Below the pieces are notes generated by a model, which saw only the letters and a list, made by a program, of their open reading frames with translations, was not told the DNA's origin and searched no databases. The translations under genes were made by a program, and so were the position numbers. A stretch of 64,000 bases of DNA from Cryptomeria japonica (Eukaryota > Streptophyta > Pinopsida > Cupressales > Cupressaceae): assembly GCF_030272615.1 (NCBI RefSeq), contig NC_081412.1, positions 665,738,352 to 665,802,351 of the forward strand, in the 5' to 3' direction. Shown piece by piece: positions 10,871-23,020 of this stretch. Position 1 is the stretch's first letter. Every line of letters begins with the position of its first letter.

Positions 10871-12638
10871 TATGTCTCATCTTCAATTACCTATGTTACT
10901 TATGCTAGTCAATATAGTTTTGTAATTTAAGCATATTATCGTATTTTTTCCTTGCTTACATTTTTCCAAATTGGTTGTCGATGCATATTTAAAGTTTAAT
11001 AGTCTATTGGAAACAGTCAATAAAAGCATCTACTAAGTCCAAAATATATAAAAAGAAACATGAGGTAGAGTGAAAATCCAATTAAATGTATAAAATGTAA
11101 ATCTTCATCACAATAATATTATAAAAAATCAGTCATATATATAATATATGCATGTTTCATTAAAATTATGTATGTGATCATGGGGTTGCATTTACTCTCA
11201 TACATTTTGATTAAGAAAAAGGTTATACACATCCTATTAGTTAAGTGTGTTATAGGCCAATAGATTTTGTAATAATTTCCTTGATAGATCCTGTTTAGGA
11301 GTTGGAAATTATTGATACGTGTTTTCGTTTATTTCAACTCATCATAGTGGCCGATTGGTGGGGACCAGCAAGCATATCATCAACTATGGTATAAATAGAA
11401 TCAAACATCCAATTCCAAATGAAGCATAAGGTACATTGAAAAACATGCACCATCCGTATCCACTATGAATTCCAGGTGTAGGTATATCGGCATGTTCAAA
11501 TTTACTTTTCAGCTTGGCCGTGAAGTCACAACACAAGCATATAAATTTTGAAAAATCATTAGGTTAAATGGTGAAAGAAATCCCTGGTTGCCTTTCACAA
11601 GGGGTGTCTCACGCCAAATTGATAGGAGAAAAAAGAACTTACTGCAACAATGTGTAATTCTTGCCTTACGTTTTTCTGAAGCAATGTGAAAAACCAAGTG
11701 TTGGTTGGATCTTCTATAGCTGCAATTTATGAATCACAAATGGAACCAATGAATTGGTCCACCTATTAGAAAACCCATCAGAACTTTGAATTGATTCGTT
11801 TAATATGTTCCTAGAATTGCATTGGGAATTTCTAAGTTTAACCATTTCTTGCAACATGTTTTCCTGGTTAATCTAATGATGGTTTATTGCTTTAACAATG
11901 GCTAATTGCTCTGACCATCTGTTCTAAATCTAGCTCTCGTATCTATAATGCTTGCAACATCTTTAGAATATTTTCTCCTCGTTATTAACAAGTACCCAGC
12001 TGCATCACAGATGGCGGTTCTAATATGATTCTAAAGTGACTTGCATATCTATCTTAAATTTCAGCTGTCTATGCTTCTGACATTTATAAGACCAATTTCA
12101 TGGTTAGTGTCACTAACCCTGTCAACTAGGATGTTCTGGGGAGTTGCCTTAGAAGTCATCACAATGGATCAGCTCCTTTTTAAGGAACATCTACCATATT
12201 TACTATATGCAGAAATCCCAAAATGTCCCAATGAACCTAGATTCACCGTTCCTTTTTCTGAAAACTAACTCCATGCTTGTTTCCTCTCTACTTGTCACAT
12301 AATAAAAATATTACTCAAATACTCATTGAACTCCGTATCCTTCAGATACTTGTGTACCATTTGATGTTTACAAAGTTAACGCAATGAAACCTATAACTTA
12401 CCTGCATAAGAAAAAGTATGGAGGTTTAACCGCAGCAGTGCCACATCTGAAGTTTTGAACATACCTGGTCAAATTGAAAGTGGTGCCTCAAACATATGAA
12501 TATTTTGGCATAAACAATTTCAAGAAATGACATTCAGTAGAGTATTAGGAGGATCCAGGAAAATATGTTAAAATCTATCTAAAGGTGGGCTTTCCCACTG
12601 ACATTTAAAAGATTCCAGTGTGACTGCTTGCATGAAAT
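10871..12638. other. No gene recognised; 3' flank of the SPPL gene
   Basis: The part next to 12,638 must include the 3' UTR of the minus-strand SPPL gene. A possible minus-strand AATAAA lies near 11,883-11,888, about 750 bp past the stop, but nearer unconventional signals are just as likely. Otherwise AT-rich sequence with no frame I can name. Confidence 0.5.
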
Positions 12639-12755
12639 TTACACTTCCATCATTCGTGTTTTATCATTTACAATTGGTCTTGGCCCATCCCATAATTCAT
12701 TCAATTCACTTCTAACCCAAGAGACAAAAATAACAGGCCCAAGAGTCGATGGAAC
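12639..12755 (-). CDS. SPPL1: SPPL1-like protease, coding exon 3 (C terminus)
   Basis: This exon encodes residues 333-370 of the intramembrane protease described under exon 1. It begins VPSTLGPVIF right after an acceptor (TTATGTTATGCAG on the minus strand) and ends with a stop at 12,639. It completes the last membrane helix, which starts with QPALLYL in exon 2, and gives a short cytosolic-type tail with SELNELWDGP. The WxGP ending is typical of plant SPPL1 proteins. The intron before it is 4,158 bp, phase 0. Confidence 0.9.
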   Translation of the reverse strand, partial: VPSTLGPVIFVSWVRSELNELWDGPRPIVNDKTRMMEV

Positions 12756-15700
12756 CTGCATAACATAAGACACATTAGTTTGTTGTTGGCAATATAAACC
12801 AAAGTAAAGAGCACAAAAGATAAACAATAATGTCTAGAAAGGTCTGTGATCTCAGCTTCTGGTACAATACACAACAATTCAAGCATATACTCTTCATGCA
12901 ATATCTGATGTGGGATCTCTGTCCCACTTGGTCAGTATTCTTGACACTGCTCCGAAAAAGAAAACCAATTTTGAGGAATAGAAAATCTCTAATTTCTATA
13001 CAGATATTGTTTAGAAATTTTAATTTTTTACAGAGACCATAGGATGACACAAGAAAGGTTTTAGCAGTCTCAAGCCCAATATATTTAGCTGAGAAACAAT
13101 CCACAGGATTGGAAACGAAAATTACAATCTTGACAACAAATAAAGCTTCCTTAGAATTTGAAAGGGTGGCATCCGGGGGACATGGATAGAATGTACCCCG
13201 CTGCCCCCTTTTTCCTTTCTATTAATTTTCTGACAGCGCCCACTCTACATTGGGAACATCTCCCAACAAGAAATGCCAGGCTGTCCCCAACATTCCGGGG
13301 ACATCCTGACATCCCCCACGCCCAGTCAAATTTTAGCATGGAAAAAGTCATTGCAGTGTATCAAAGGTTCCATTGCCAAACATGATGCTATAGAAAACAA
13401 AGATTTAAATGATGGTCAACATAGACAATTTTAGAGGTTCTGTTTATCTTTCAATTGCTATAAACCTTTTCTAGAGTTTTAATTTATGCATTAGTTTATA
13501 ATCTCTTGATTCTGCATTATATGATGGAATTTGTTTTGGAACAGCCAGTCATATTGTCACCCTAGTTAACCGTTCCATTTCTTATTGGTTCTAATTTAAA
13601 TGTGTTTTAAGTAAATATTTGTCCTGCTGCATAGAACACATTGCAATGGGCTTTTAATTCCACTCGAGGTATATTATGGGTATTTAAATACTAGGTGCTT
13701 AACTCGTTGGTTCATAAGGTCCGGGGAGCAATTTTTTGTCAAGTTTACCCACTGAAATTTGAATAAAGTTTGATATATATTTTTTTCTTTAGCTATTAGC
13801 CTATTATTATCTATTATCTGGCACAAGATGCAACTGAATAGATGACCACCATAAATCTGATTGGCATTGCTCACTTATCAATTTGAACTATCACTGACCA
13901 ATTGTCGTATTGATTTCTCAATCCTGTTACCTATATTTAATGTTGTAAATTTTGTGTAAATTATGCTACACAATAATAAATACAATAATTTTAAATTTAT
14001 ATATAGTAATCTCCAAAAAAAATGGAAAATTTTTGCCATTCCCATAACCCCCTGTACCCATCCCAGAAACTTAGAGAAACGCTGGTTCCGTGTAAGACAT
14101 AAATAAAACGTAAGAATAAATCATGACAATTAGACATCTTAAAATATACAGAGAAAAAATGTGAGCCTGTATTCATGCATTAATGCAAAGATAATATAAC
14201 TGGTGTTAAAACTGTTCTACTTAATAGCATGATTCAAATTTCTAAACCATAATTGAATCCTTTAGGGTATAAATAGTGTAAAAGGTTGCTGAACGGATCA
14301 ACTGTGGCATGATTGTGTCAATGAATAGCATGTGCCATAAGTTAGTGGATCTGATTGCATGCTACTCTAAAGCTGCAAATTTCATTTCAGTAAATCAATC
14401 ATTCTATCTCCATTCCTCTGAATTTCCATCATTGTATCTAAAACGAGATTTGTTATCAAAATTCCCTCTATGATTCTCAGGTTGGTCGCATCACAGTTCT
14501 AATACTACTATAGTAACCCCTACTAATTGCACAAATAAGAGACCAAAAAGACTCAGCAAAGACAATATATTTTAATATTTTTTATCATCTTCTGCTACCT
14601 GCATACATTTGAAGGAACGTCCACCAATCTAATACAACTACTGTGCCCAGCTACTGTAGCAATGCCACTAACACAAATTAAAGTTGAATGTTTGATAATT
14701 TTCCAAGAAATGCCTTCTCTTCTTCTTTGTGCTCTGCTCTATAGACCCAGCTCCCAATTATCATCAATTATGGGAAGTAGATCCACAAACAGTGGCAGCT
14801 AACTGACAAATTAACTTCCTCATTCATAGGAACCTAACCAAACAACACTCTCAAAACTATCGAACCACAATCATAGGCAGTTACTCTAAATTGGTGGCAG
14901 CTAACTAGTCCACCCAACCCTCAATCAGTGGTGTTCAACTGATAGGCACTCAAGACTCAGCCACTACTTAACTGGGAACCAAAAAATCTCAGCCACTGCT
15001 CAATTGGAGGAAACGAGACTCAGCTGCCAATACATTTCTAACAAAACCTTAAATTCTACTAGCTTATCTAAGTGCTAATAGTTCATTCATTAAATAGCTA
15101 TGGGATGAAAAGAGGGACATGACAGCCTCATCTGTGCAACACTGCCTGATAAATCATTGATGCACTGCAATTTTGGGAGTCTTTTGCAAATAATTTTTTG
15201 TAATGTTTCCTTTGGCTTTAACTTTTACCCTGCTCCAAAGTTATACCATCACTACTGAAAGCCTGAGCCACATTTGTCTCCAACTATGCCCTCTTGTTTG
15301 AACTAATCAGAAGAAATAAGATATGGGCACAGGGACTGAGACACAATTTAGGTGATCAAAGCATATAAATAGGTGATCAAAGCATATAAATATAGGTGTA
15401 GCTATATCACATTTAAATAGTCACCAGAAGTTATGGGTATGAACCCATATTTCATAAAGACTCAAACCTGATATGGCATCAGACATCTTATGCAGACTCG
15501 AGCTTTTATAATTTTTCACGACTATGTTTCTCAATCTGCATATAATACAACATTGTGACTTCCTTTAAGTGCAACCTTCAACCCACAAAAATAGATGACC
15601 AGAAAGATTTACAACCTGAAATACTTAACTACCAGTCCTGCCACTTCTGCCATCTAAAATAGTCCATAAACAGATCACATATTAGGTATTTTCTTTTTGT

Positions 15701-16913
15701 TCCCTTGACAGATACTGTCAAGCTTCAAACATATAGTATCTCTTCACTCTAGCACAAAGCTTAATCAGCCTTCTCAACATCAATTAAGTTGTGGCCAGTA
15801 AGCTCTCCTTTTCACTCTCCTTGAAATCTTCAATTCGCATCATAAACATGAAAATCTATCAATTCATTTTACAGACTATATCTTCATATTGTTCCACAGA
15901 CTGTATTGTCATAAATAAAAGAGGCATGATATTGGATAAAATTATAGTTTATACCATTGCCAACCACACTTCACCATCACAATCCTCTTTAGTAAGCCTC
16001 CTTTAAATTGATGAGGTTGGGACCAGAAAATATAAATGTTACATGTTAACTCATTCCTTTAAATCATAATATAACCTCCAACACCCGATAGCAGTGGAAG
16101 GGAAAAAATATTGGAAAATTTTTAGGTCATCACTGCTCCACACACATCACACTTTGGGTAAATATCTACCAACACTTTTTCCACTCAAACCCACTATTGA
16201 GAGAATAAAAAAAGCAATAAAACCATAGACTTAAAACCTCTCGCACCAACATAATGAACATGCATGGGTTCAAACCACTATTAAGCATGGTGGGCTCCAC
16301 GTTGCTAGGAACCATTAACACAAAATACAGAAACTAACTTTATATTTCTAACATAGCAAAGAAATAAAGCATAAAATGGAAGAGATTGTCTGAATTCTAG
16401 ATGATCTACGTCCAAATCTTTCTTATTTGATTGCTTGAGGTTGTGAATGCACATAAATTCTGAAGTTTGGATTAAAAATATGATGTTTCCATCCAGGTCA
16501 GATATTCAACCAATTTGGACAATATATATGATACAAACTAACAAAATGAAACATCAATGATATCCACAAGATGATTCCTACCATATGACACGTGTAATAA
16601 CACTATGGAGAACTTCAAACACTTGAACAGAAAACTTATTGAAAAGTATTGCAATACTCCAACCTTTAAGATATGATGTTCTCAGCCCACCACTCTACAA
16701 GGTGTTTTTATAATCTTATGTTTCATAACATATTGTCACATGGAGCTGAAGTAGGAACTAATTTAGAAATATGACTAGACAAGAAAACAATCATGAATAA
16801 TGCTGTTAATATTAGAATTTTGAAAACAGAAGAATAACTTAAATCCACAATAAATCATTTGTAAGAGACCTAAAATTTTAAAGAGGATATTAGTTAGGAT
16901 GCTTATAACATAC
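12756..16913 (-). other. Intron 2 of the SPPL1-like gene
   Basis: The donor is CTT|GTATGT at 16,914/16,913 and the acceptor GCAG|GTTCCA at 12,756/12,755. The intron is mostly AT-rich. It holds a perfect 21-bp tandem pair (TAGGTGATCAAAGCATATAAA, 15,349-15,390), a C/G-rich patch at 13,170-13,330, and imperfect GGCAGCTAACT repeats at 14,790-14,970. I see no intact nested gene or mobile element in it. Confidence 0.8.
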
Positions 16914-17114
16914 AAGATATAGAAGAGCGGGCTGTGGAGAATGAGTCAATACTCCGGCTGCAAGAGCGGCAATAAGACCAGCTGCATATCCAGAAAGTGC
17001 ATACCATATGTATTTACGACCCTTCATAAATGGCCCTTCCATAACACTGCTGATATCCCTGTTCTTACGATGATCAAAACAGAGAACCAAAGCAAGGAGC
17101 ATTCCTGGAATAGC
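16914..17114 (-). CDS. SPPL1: SPPL1-like protease, coding exon 2
   Basis: This exon encodes residues 266-332 (67 codons): AIPGMLLALVLCFDHRKNRD, a basic loop, then IWYALSGYAAGLIAALAAG and THSPQPALLYL. The QPALLYL stretch (residues 326-332) is the PAL motif that shapes the active site in presenilin and signal-peptide-peptidase proteases. The acceptor is AACATGCAG|GCTATT and the donor CTT|GTATGT, both phase 0. The ATG at 17,120 lies in the intron just before the acceptor and is not a real start. Confidence 0.93.
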
Positions 17115-18450
17115 CTGCATGTTTATTAATCATAAAAAAAACATTAATTAAAAATTGCAAATCATACTTCAAGAAAGCAGACTGACGATCAAACAACAGT
17201 CAAGATGATCTCTTCAAAAAATTACACTAATTTACTGATTTATAAACCTCTGCAAGAGAATCCCAACCATTCAGAATCATAAAGACAATCAAAAAAGTAA
17301 TAGATGATCATTTCTCTGTAATGTTTCTCATAAACACAAAGTTGACGGGATTGAAAATTACTTTGGGCGACCAAACTCCACATGCAAAAATAAGCAATGA
17401 AAGTAGATAAGAAAAGCTTGTGGCACCCATTGATTAAGTTATGAACAAACGCATCACTCTGTGCACAAGTTTCCAATAAAGAATGCAACAGCAAACATAC
17501 AACCAAATCAACCAACAAAAACGTATATTATAAAATGCATGCATAACCCTACCACATTATCTGCAATATAATTTTTCTATATACAAATTCACGAGAAAGT
17601 AAAAATATACTCTACAGTTTGGTCCAAGGTTGACAAACAATTACACTTTTTAAGGAAGAAGACTGTGTGTTCTGGAATAAAGATCAGACAAAAAAATTTA
17701 GTAAGCAGTAACAGCGAGCATTTCTCATACAAAATATTTAAAAATAATCCATAGTGTAGAAAGATATATGTTGAACACCAAGGACTACTCTTTTCATTTC
17801 AATGACACATCTCAAAATTGCCTTAGTTAGAAACATCAAGCCCTCAAAAAAAGAAACTAAATAAAAAAAATACACATAAAAAGCTAAAGTCAAATTTCTG
17901 AAATGATAGTGTCTCAACAAACTTTACCCACTGCTTGGCCAGCAAATATTATCATAACAGGCTAAATCCTTAAATAGGTGAACGTAAACACACAAACTTT
18001 GTCCCAATATAATAACAGGAACCATATCTCACTGAAAAGCAAAAAGGCAAAAATTTATTATAAAATTGGAAAACATATATCCTGCCAAAAGCTGTATTCC
18101 ACAAAAGAAAAAGAAAAACATATTGCAATAGCGAGAAAGATTGTCAGTCTCCCCAACCGGACAAATGCCCAAGTTGAAGGGAACAAAACACTGTAGTAGG
18201 TCACCAGACAGCACTACAATATATACTCAAGAATACCTCTATCACATTAAAAGAAATCTTATAAACTTAGAGGTAAACAATCATCAGTCTTACCTAAAAA
18301 AAATGAAAAATACCAGATGATCATGAATTAAAAACTTGGAAATGTCAAAACCAATAGCAATCATGCAGAAAACCCTATATAATTCCAACATCTTACTTAC
18401 TGCAACATTTTATATATAAAAGATCAAAACATTGGCAAAGGAATACAAAC
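17115..18450 (-). other. Intron 1 of the SPPL1-like gene
   Basis: A 1,336-bp phase-0 intron with donor GATATG|GTTTGT and acceptor CATGCAG|GCT. It lies directly after the catalytic GLGDM residues. AT-rich; no other feature recognised. Confidence 0.85.
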
Positions 18451-19245
18451 CATATCTCCAAGGCCAAGCATCATGAATTCCACTGCAGTATTTCCAGGCA
18501 CCATTCCACCAAGCAAATTTCTTGGGAAGACAAGTTTAACTGGAAGCTCCAACTTCTTTGTTATTGATTGTAAACCTGGAAGATTAAGAGAGTTCACAAC
18601 TGTGTGAACTGGATTTGAAGCCTGCTGTGTGGCAACTGAAACCATAACATTGGCTCCAAAAAACCGCTCCGAGAAAAACACCCAAAAAATGTCATATACG
18701 AACAAGCAGACAAGAAGCAATGAGCAGATTTTGATATTTGGCAATCTAACATGGCTAACAAAAGCAATGCAAATGGAAATGCCCAAAAGGTTATTTAAAA
18801 TCCAGTGTCCAGATACAAGCCAAGAAATCACCAGGACTGAGCTCACCAGGGCCAAAATTCCCTGTATCCTAGTGATTGTTCGGCAACAGCATGGGGTAAT
18901 AGGATCAACCAGCCCAAGCTGAGAATTTATATAAAGAACATATGGAGAGAGGCAAAATGCAAGGGACGATGCTGAAGCCACTGCAGTAAAGGCCGTGACA
19001 ATATGTGACATTGATGCAAACAAATAAAACATCAATAGAAGACTGCACGAACTTGCAACAGGAATCATAAGAGCCTGAGAACTGTCAAGAGTAATGGAAG
19101 ATTCTGAAAAGTCACGGTTCCGTTCCATTTCTTTCTCATAATTGAGAGCCCTTCGGGCTGATGCAAAGACAACAAGAACTGCAGTAAAAATGAGTGCAAG
19201 CGATGCAGGTTCAAGTAGATATGCAAGCTTCCATAGTGGTTCCAT
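18451..19245 (-). CDS. SPPL1: Signal peptide peptidase-like intramembrane aspartyl protease, coding exon 1
   Basis: This exon encodes residues 1-265 of a 370-residue GxGD protease that cuts type II membrane proteins within their membrane span, by homology in Golgi or endosomal membranes. The start is the ATG of MEPLWKLAYLLEPA at 19,245; the frame can be pushed upstream only to a non-ATG codon. Visible features are a first helix (about 12-30), ALNYEKEMERNRDFSES, the family signature DSSQALMIPV (54-63), several hydrophobic helices, the first catalytic Asp in FVYDIFWVFFSERFFGANVM (Asp185), VATQQASNP, KLVFPRNLLGG, and the second catalytic Asp in GLGDM (Asp264). The PAL motif is in exon 2. Length and order match plant SPPL1 and animal SPPL3. 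A pyrimidine-rich stretch ending TTTTTCAG 25 nt before the ATG suggests a further intron in the 5' UTR. Family known; substrate unknown. Confidence 0.95.
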
Positions 19246-20714
19246 GGTTAAATACACTTTGTAGTTGAACTGAAAAATTTGGAGCTACAACTATATGCCC
19301 AAAACTATACCAACTTCTTTTTGACAATTCCAATTTACCAGTAGAACAAATGCCATTCGTAAACAGAACTCTGAAGCAAATAAATATTCTCTGCTTTTCA
19401 ATGTGAACTCGCCAACAATTAAAATCTGCAGGCAAGCTAACAACTTTGGACATAAAATTGCAAGTCCAAAGCTATTTCAAACTCTTTCCCACAATTCCAA
19501 TTCACCAGCTGATCAACCATCATTTTGATAAAGAACTAGCCGAATTGCAATTTGATAACCCCAAGCATGACAATGAAAACACCAGCACGAATATATGTAG
19601 ACTATTCCAACTTCCTTCATACAATTCGTATCACTTTCCAAGAGAAGTGACCAGATTCTACTCAGGTATCCTGGTGGCTACAAAAATAAGTAACACCAGA
19701 ATCAAAAACCTAAGCTATTCCACCTTCTCCCTGAGCGACTTAACTTTGAACTCAAGCATCCTAAGACGCACGAGCCAGCGATTGATCCCCAAGCCGCAGC
19801 AGCTCAAAATAAAAAACAATTACAGTTTCCCCAAGTGCAGAACACCATTTCCGCCCCACGTTCCCCACCCCCACCAAATTAATCAAATTATGCCGAAATA
19901 TCCAGATTTCCCTTAAAAACACAAAAATGAAAATTTTACTTTTCAAGGATTTGCAATGGAGGTCCGACAGGGGCTGACACGGGACGTGGCCTCAATTTTA
20001 ACTCCCACGAAATCATATGTAAGTGGGAAAACCCCAACTTTCTGGAAAACCCTTTCTCTCCTTTGCATATCCCTCGTTATAAGTTTAGTTTTTATTTCAA
20101 GTAACTGCAAATTAATGCTATCACGATCGAACAGAAACTATAACTGGCAATCCTATTCACCCACTAGTATAATTCTCTACAATTTCTGGAGTTGTTGTTT
20201 CAAACCCTAGGTTGTCAAAAAGTCCTATTTTTTTTTTTGAAAAAGACACACGACCGGACCTCGTAAATCATTAATTTAAACTGTATCTCATCCTGTAGGG
20301 TTTCTATTGCCTGCAAATTACTTCATCAGAATTTCTGTGAAAAGCATACCTTTGAGGGCCAATTTTTCCTAATCCGGAGCTCTTTATGGTCCGATCTGTG
20401 CTCAAACTGAAGCTAAATATGGCAAAAAATTGATTTCGTGGACGAAACTGAGTGAAAAGAAACGACTCGTCCGCAATTGAGGCCCAATTCTTTAAAAGGT
20501 CCCGTGATCAAAACCGGTGTGTTGCAGAAATAATAAGAGACCCGAATTTTTTATAGGATCTTGCCGTTAATTAGTTTTTCGTATAGTAGAAATAAAGATT
20601 GTGAAATAGTAATTTTTTGGTTGAAAATTATAAGATTGTTACAATATGTTCAATTGTGAATTTAAACAGTTTCAAATTAAAATTATGATTGTATGATTTT
20701 TGGATTAATAATAT
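19246..20714 (-). promoter_or_regulatory. 5' UTR and upstream region of the SPPL1-like gene
   Basis: Must contain the untranslated leader and promoter, but the transcription start and a TATA box cannot be placed with confidence. A possible 5' UTR intron ends at TTTTTCAG near 19,270. Four loose repeats of a motif like AGCTATTCCAACTTC(T)TTC / CAATTCCAATTCACC occur at about 19,295-19,345, 19,470-19,510, 19,600-19,635 and 19,710-19,740. The plus-strand frames here are not supported as genes. Confidence 0.45.
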
Positions 20715-23020
20715 GTTTTTGATTTGGAAAGCAGGGATTAACCAGGCCCTGACCCATTACAAAAGGAACAAAATAGGGGTGGTCACCCCAAAGTATAAAG
20801 GAGGTCACAATAGGGCACTCCGGTCACACAGGTCCAAAGGACAGTAAGCAACACCAACCAAAAGGTTGTGGAAGGAACGAGAGGCCACAAGGAACAGACA
20901 ACCCAAAGGCCAATAGGCCAAACCCGAAACCGAATCAAGAGACTCCTAGAGATAAGAACAATAGAAGACAACCCACAAAGTGGGGCAACCATACGAGGGG
21001 GGAAGGGAGGCTCCCCAAGTCAAGCATAAGATCACAACGGTCACACCCCAACAGGAAGTCAATCCTCCAACAACAAAACTCCTTTTCACCTCAATAGAAA
21101 GGGAGCCCACCTCCATAGGAGCAGAGAAGGAGAAGACCAACAAACTAGAGAACCAACTGTGAATCCAATTAATAACCAAGCAACCGCAGAGGAGAGAAGA
21201 CCACCATGAATAACCATCAGCCTCTTTCACGTAGCAAGTCACCACCTCTATAGGGAATGCAACCACCTTCATAGGAGTCGCGAAAGAAGAAGACAGGAAC
21301 CAACGAGGCCAAGATCGCACCACAACGAACGAAACACTCCCCACCTCAAAAGGGGGAAAAATCAACTCCAAAGAGGCCTCAAAGGTGAACACATCCCTGA
21401 AACTAGTAGCAATCCATAACCAAAAATCAACATAGGCAAGGGGCACATGAAAACTAACAGCAAACCCTTGGCTATCAAAGATAACAAGAGTACTATCTAT
21501 ACGAACCAAAATAGACAATCTCAACGAAAAGACGAAAAGCAACCCAATGGTGTTGGAAGTAACCACCACAATCCAACTCCAAAAGGCAGGACACCTACCA
21601 CCTAAATCTGAAACAAGCACCTTCATCAAAATCGTAGCAAAAAACCAAGAGCCACCCACAAGGCTCTACAAAATCCGTGAAGGAAGTACCCCCACTATAG
21701 TCCATTTTAACACATAAGGCATTCAAAGCCAAACAGTCCCTAGAAGGACACTAAAGGAAATGCCCCAAACACCCCACATTACCCATTCCAGCAAGGGTCC
21801 AAAGAAACCATTGCAACTTAAACAAGTACCACATGAAAACATCCAAGATAGAGAGATCTAGTGGCATGCACCAAACCACCGCCCTGCACGCTAGCATGTG
21901 AAACCAACAACACAACTCAGTCACCATACCAAGTCCTGAGTCCCCAGGCTATAGGTATCCACACACAATCAAATGACCTCCAACCCAGATGCCGAGTATG
22001 TCCATGCACAAATCAGTCACAAAGACCTTGAGAGATAAACTCAAAGAAAAAGCCCCCTCCACCAACAGGAACAAAGCAGGGAACCTCCAAGCAACACCAA
22101 AGGTCATGAGAGCCAAAAAAGGAGCCATGAAAGCAACAACAACAGCTACCATGCGCAAGGTCAACATTAGCAAACCTTTGAGGCAACCACAGCCAAGAAG
22201 AAAGGCCAGATGCCCCAAAATATTACATCTCAGAGACACAACAACACCCATAACAAACCACCAAAATCGCAGCAAAGTGAACATAGGACCACGAGTTGTC
22301 CATGCCCCCAAGTAAGCAACATGCAAGTTTAGTGTCACACAAATACCCATAGAAGACAACACCGCTGAAGGAAAGTGGGGTGTGCAAACAATGGGGGATG
22401 GAGAGTCTACAGAGCCACCTATGGAGCCCCGTAAAGACAATGTGCTCAGGTACCATAGCAATCTCAGAGCAACAGATTTGCAACATTCACCAGCAAGGGA
22501 GACCATAGTCTCATACTGTATACAGGGGAACATGAGAGCTAGCATCCTCCACAAACGAAAGACCCAGCCCCCATCAGCAATGACACAGGTAATGAGCTTA
22601 ATAAAGTCAGCATCCACACCTCCCCTGCAACCAAAACCACCAAAAAAGGTGGGGGGAACCCTCCAACCACGCAAAATCTTGGAGGGACAAAGGGCCTGCA
22701 CAAAAGGCCAACAGAGCAGAGGGTCTCCCTCAACAACTTCGGCAGGGTGCATCCCTAAGGAAACAACAAGCCACAGTGACCTGTAATCATGCAACCAAGC
22801 AACCTCCAGAAGACTACATTAACGAGGCCAGAAGAGGCCAGAAGCATGTATAGGGCAACGAAAACCCAACACCAGAATTGGTTGAGCTCCATCATCCACT
22901 ACACCAGCTTCACCACCATCCACCAGAGCTGGTTGATCTCCATCTTTCTCTGCTCCAGCTTCTCCACCATCGCATTCAGTTTGAAATTCTTTGTTTCCCA
23001 CTCCTCCACTTCGCTCTGTC
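20715..23020 (-). repeat. Unclassified strand-biased repeat, possibly LINE 3' or ORF1 region
   Basis: The plus strand is A/C-rich and the minus strand G/T-rich over 2.3 kb, in contrast to AT-rich flanks. Long minus-strand frames (237 and 281 codons at 20,946-21,659 and 21,949-22,794) are Trp/Phe/Val/Leu-rich and show no domain I recognise; the composition alone can keep them open. The minus-strand end GGGTCAGGGCCTGGTTAATC and its GT-rich style recall the 3' region of the ORF1 LINE at 5.2 kb. An acidic Asp-Gly repeat frame at 23,022-22,819 could be an ORF1 tail. Most likely a non-LTR element part, not proven. Confidence 0.4.

Noticed and set aside
13151-13385. Plus- and minus-strand frames in a GC-richer patch within SPPL intron 2
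   Set aside because: No domain, no splice support, and located inside an intron; terminal inverted repeats were sought and not found.
16890-17120. A separate 76-codon gene starting at the ATG at 17,120
   Set aside because: The ATG lies in the intron just before the splice acceptor; the frame is exon 2 of the SPPL gene.
18424-19257. SPPL start upstream of MEPLW
   Set aside because: The upstream first codon is GTG, not ATG; MEPLW aligns with the usual plant SPPL1 start.
20946-22794. Two long minus-strand genes (237 and 281 codons)
   Set aside because: Biased composition keeps stops rare, amino-acid content is abnormal (Trp/Phe/Val-rich), and no motif is recognisable.
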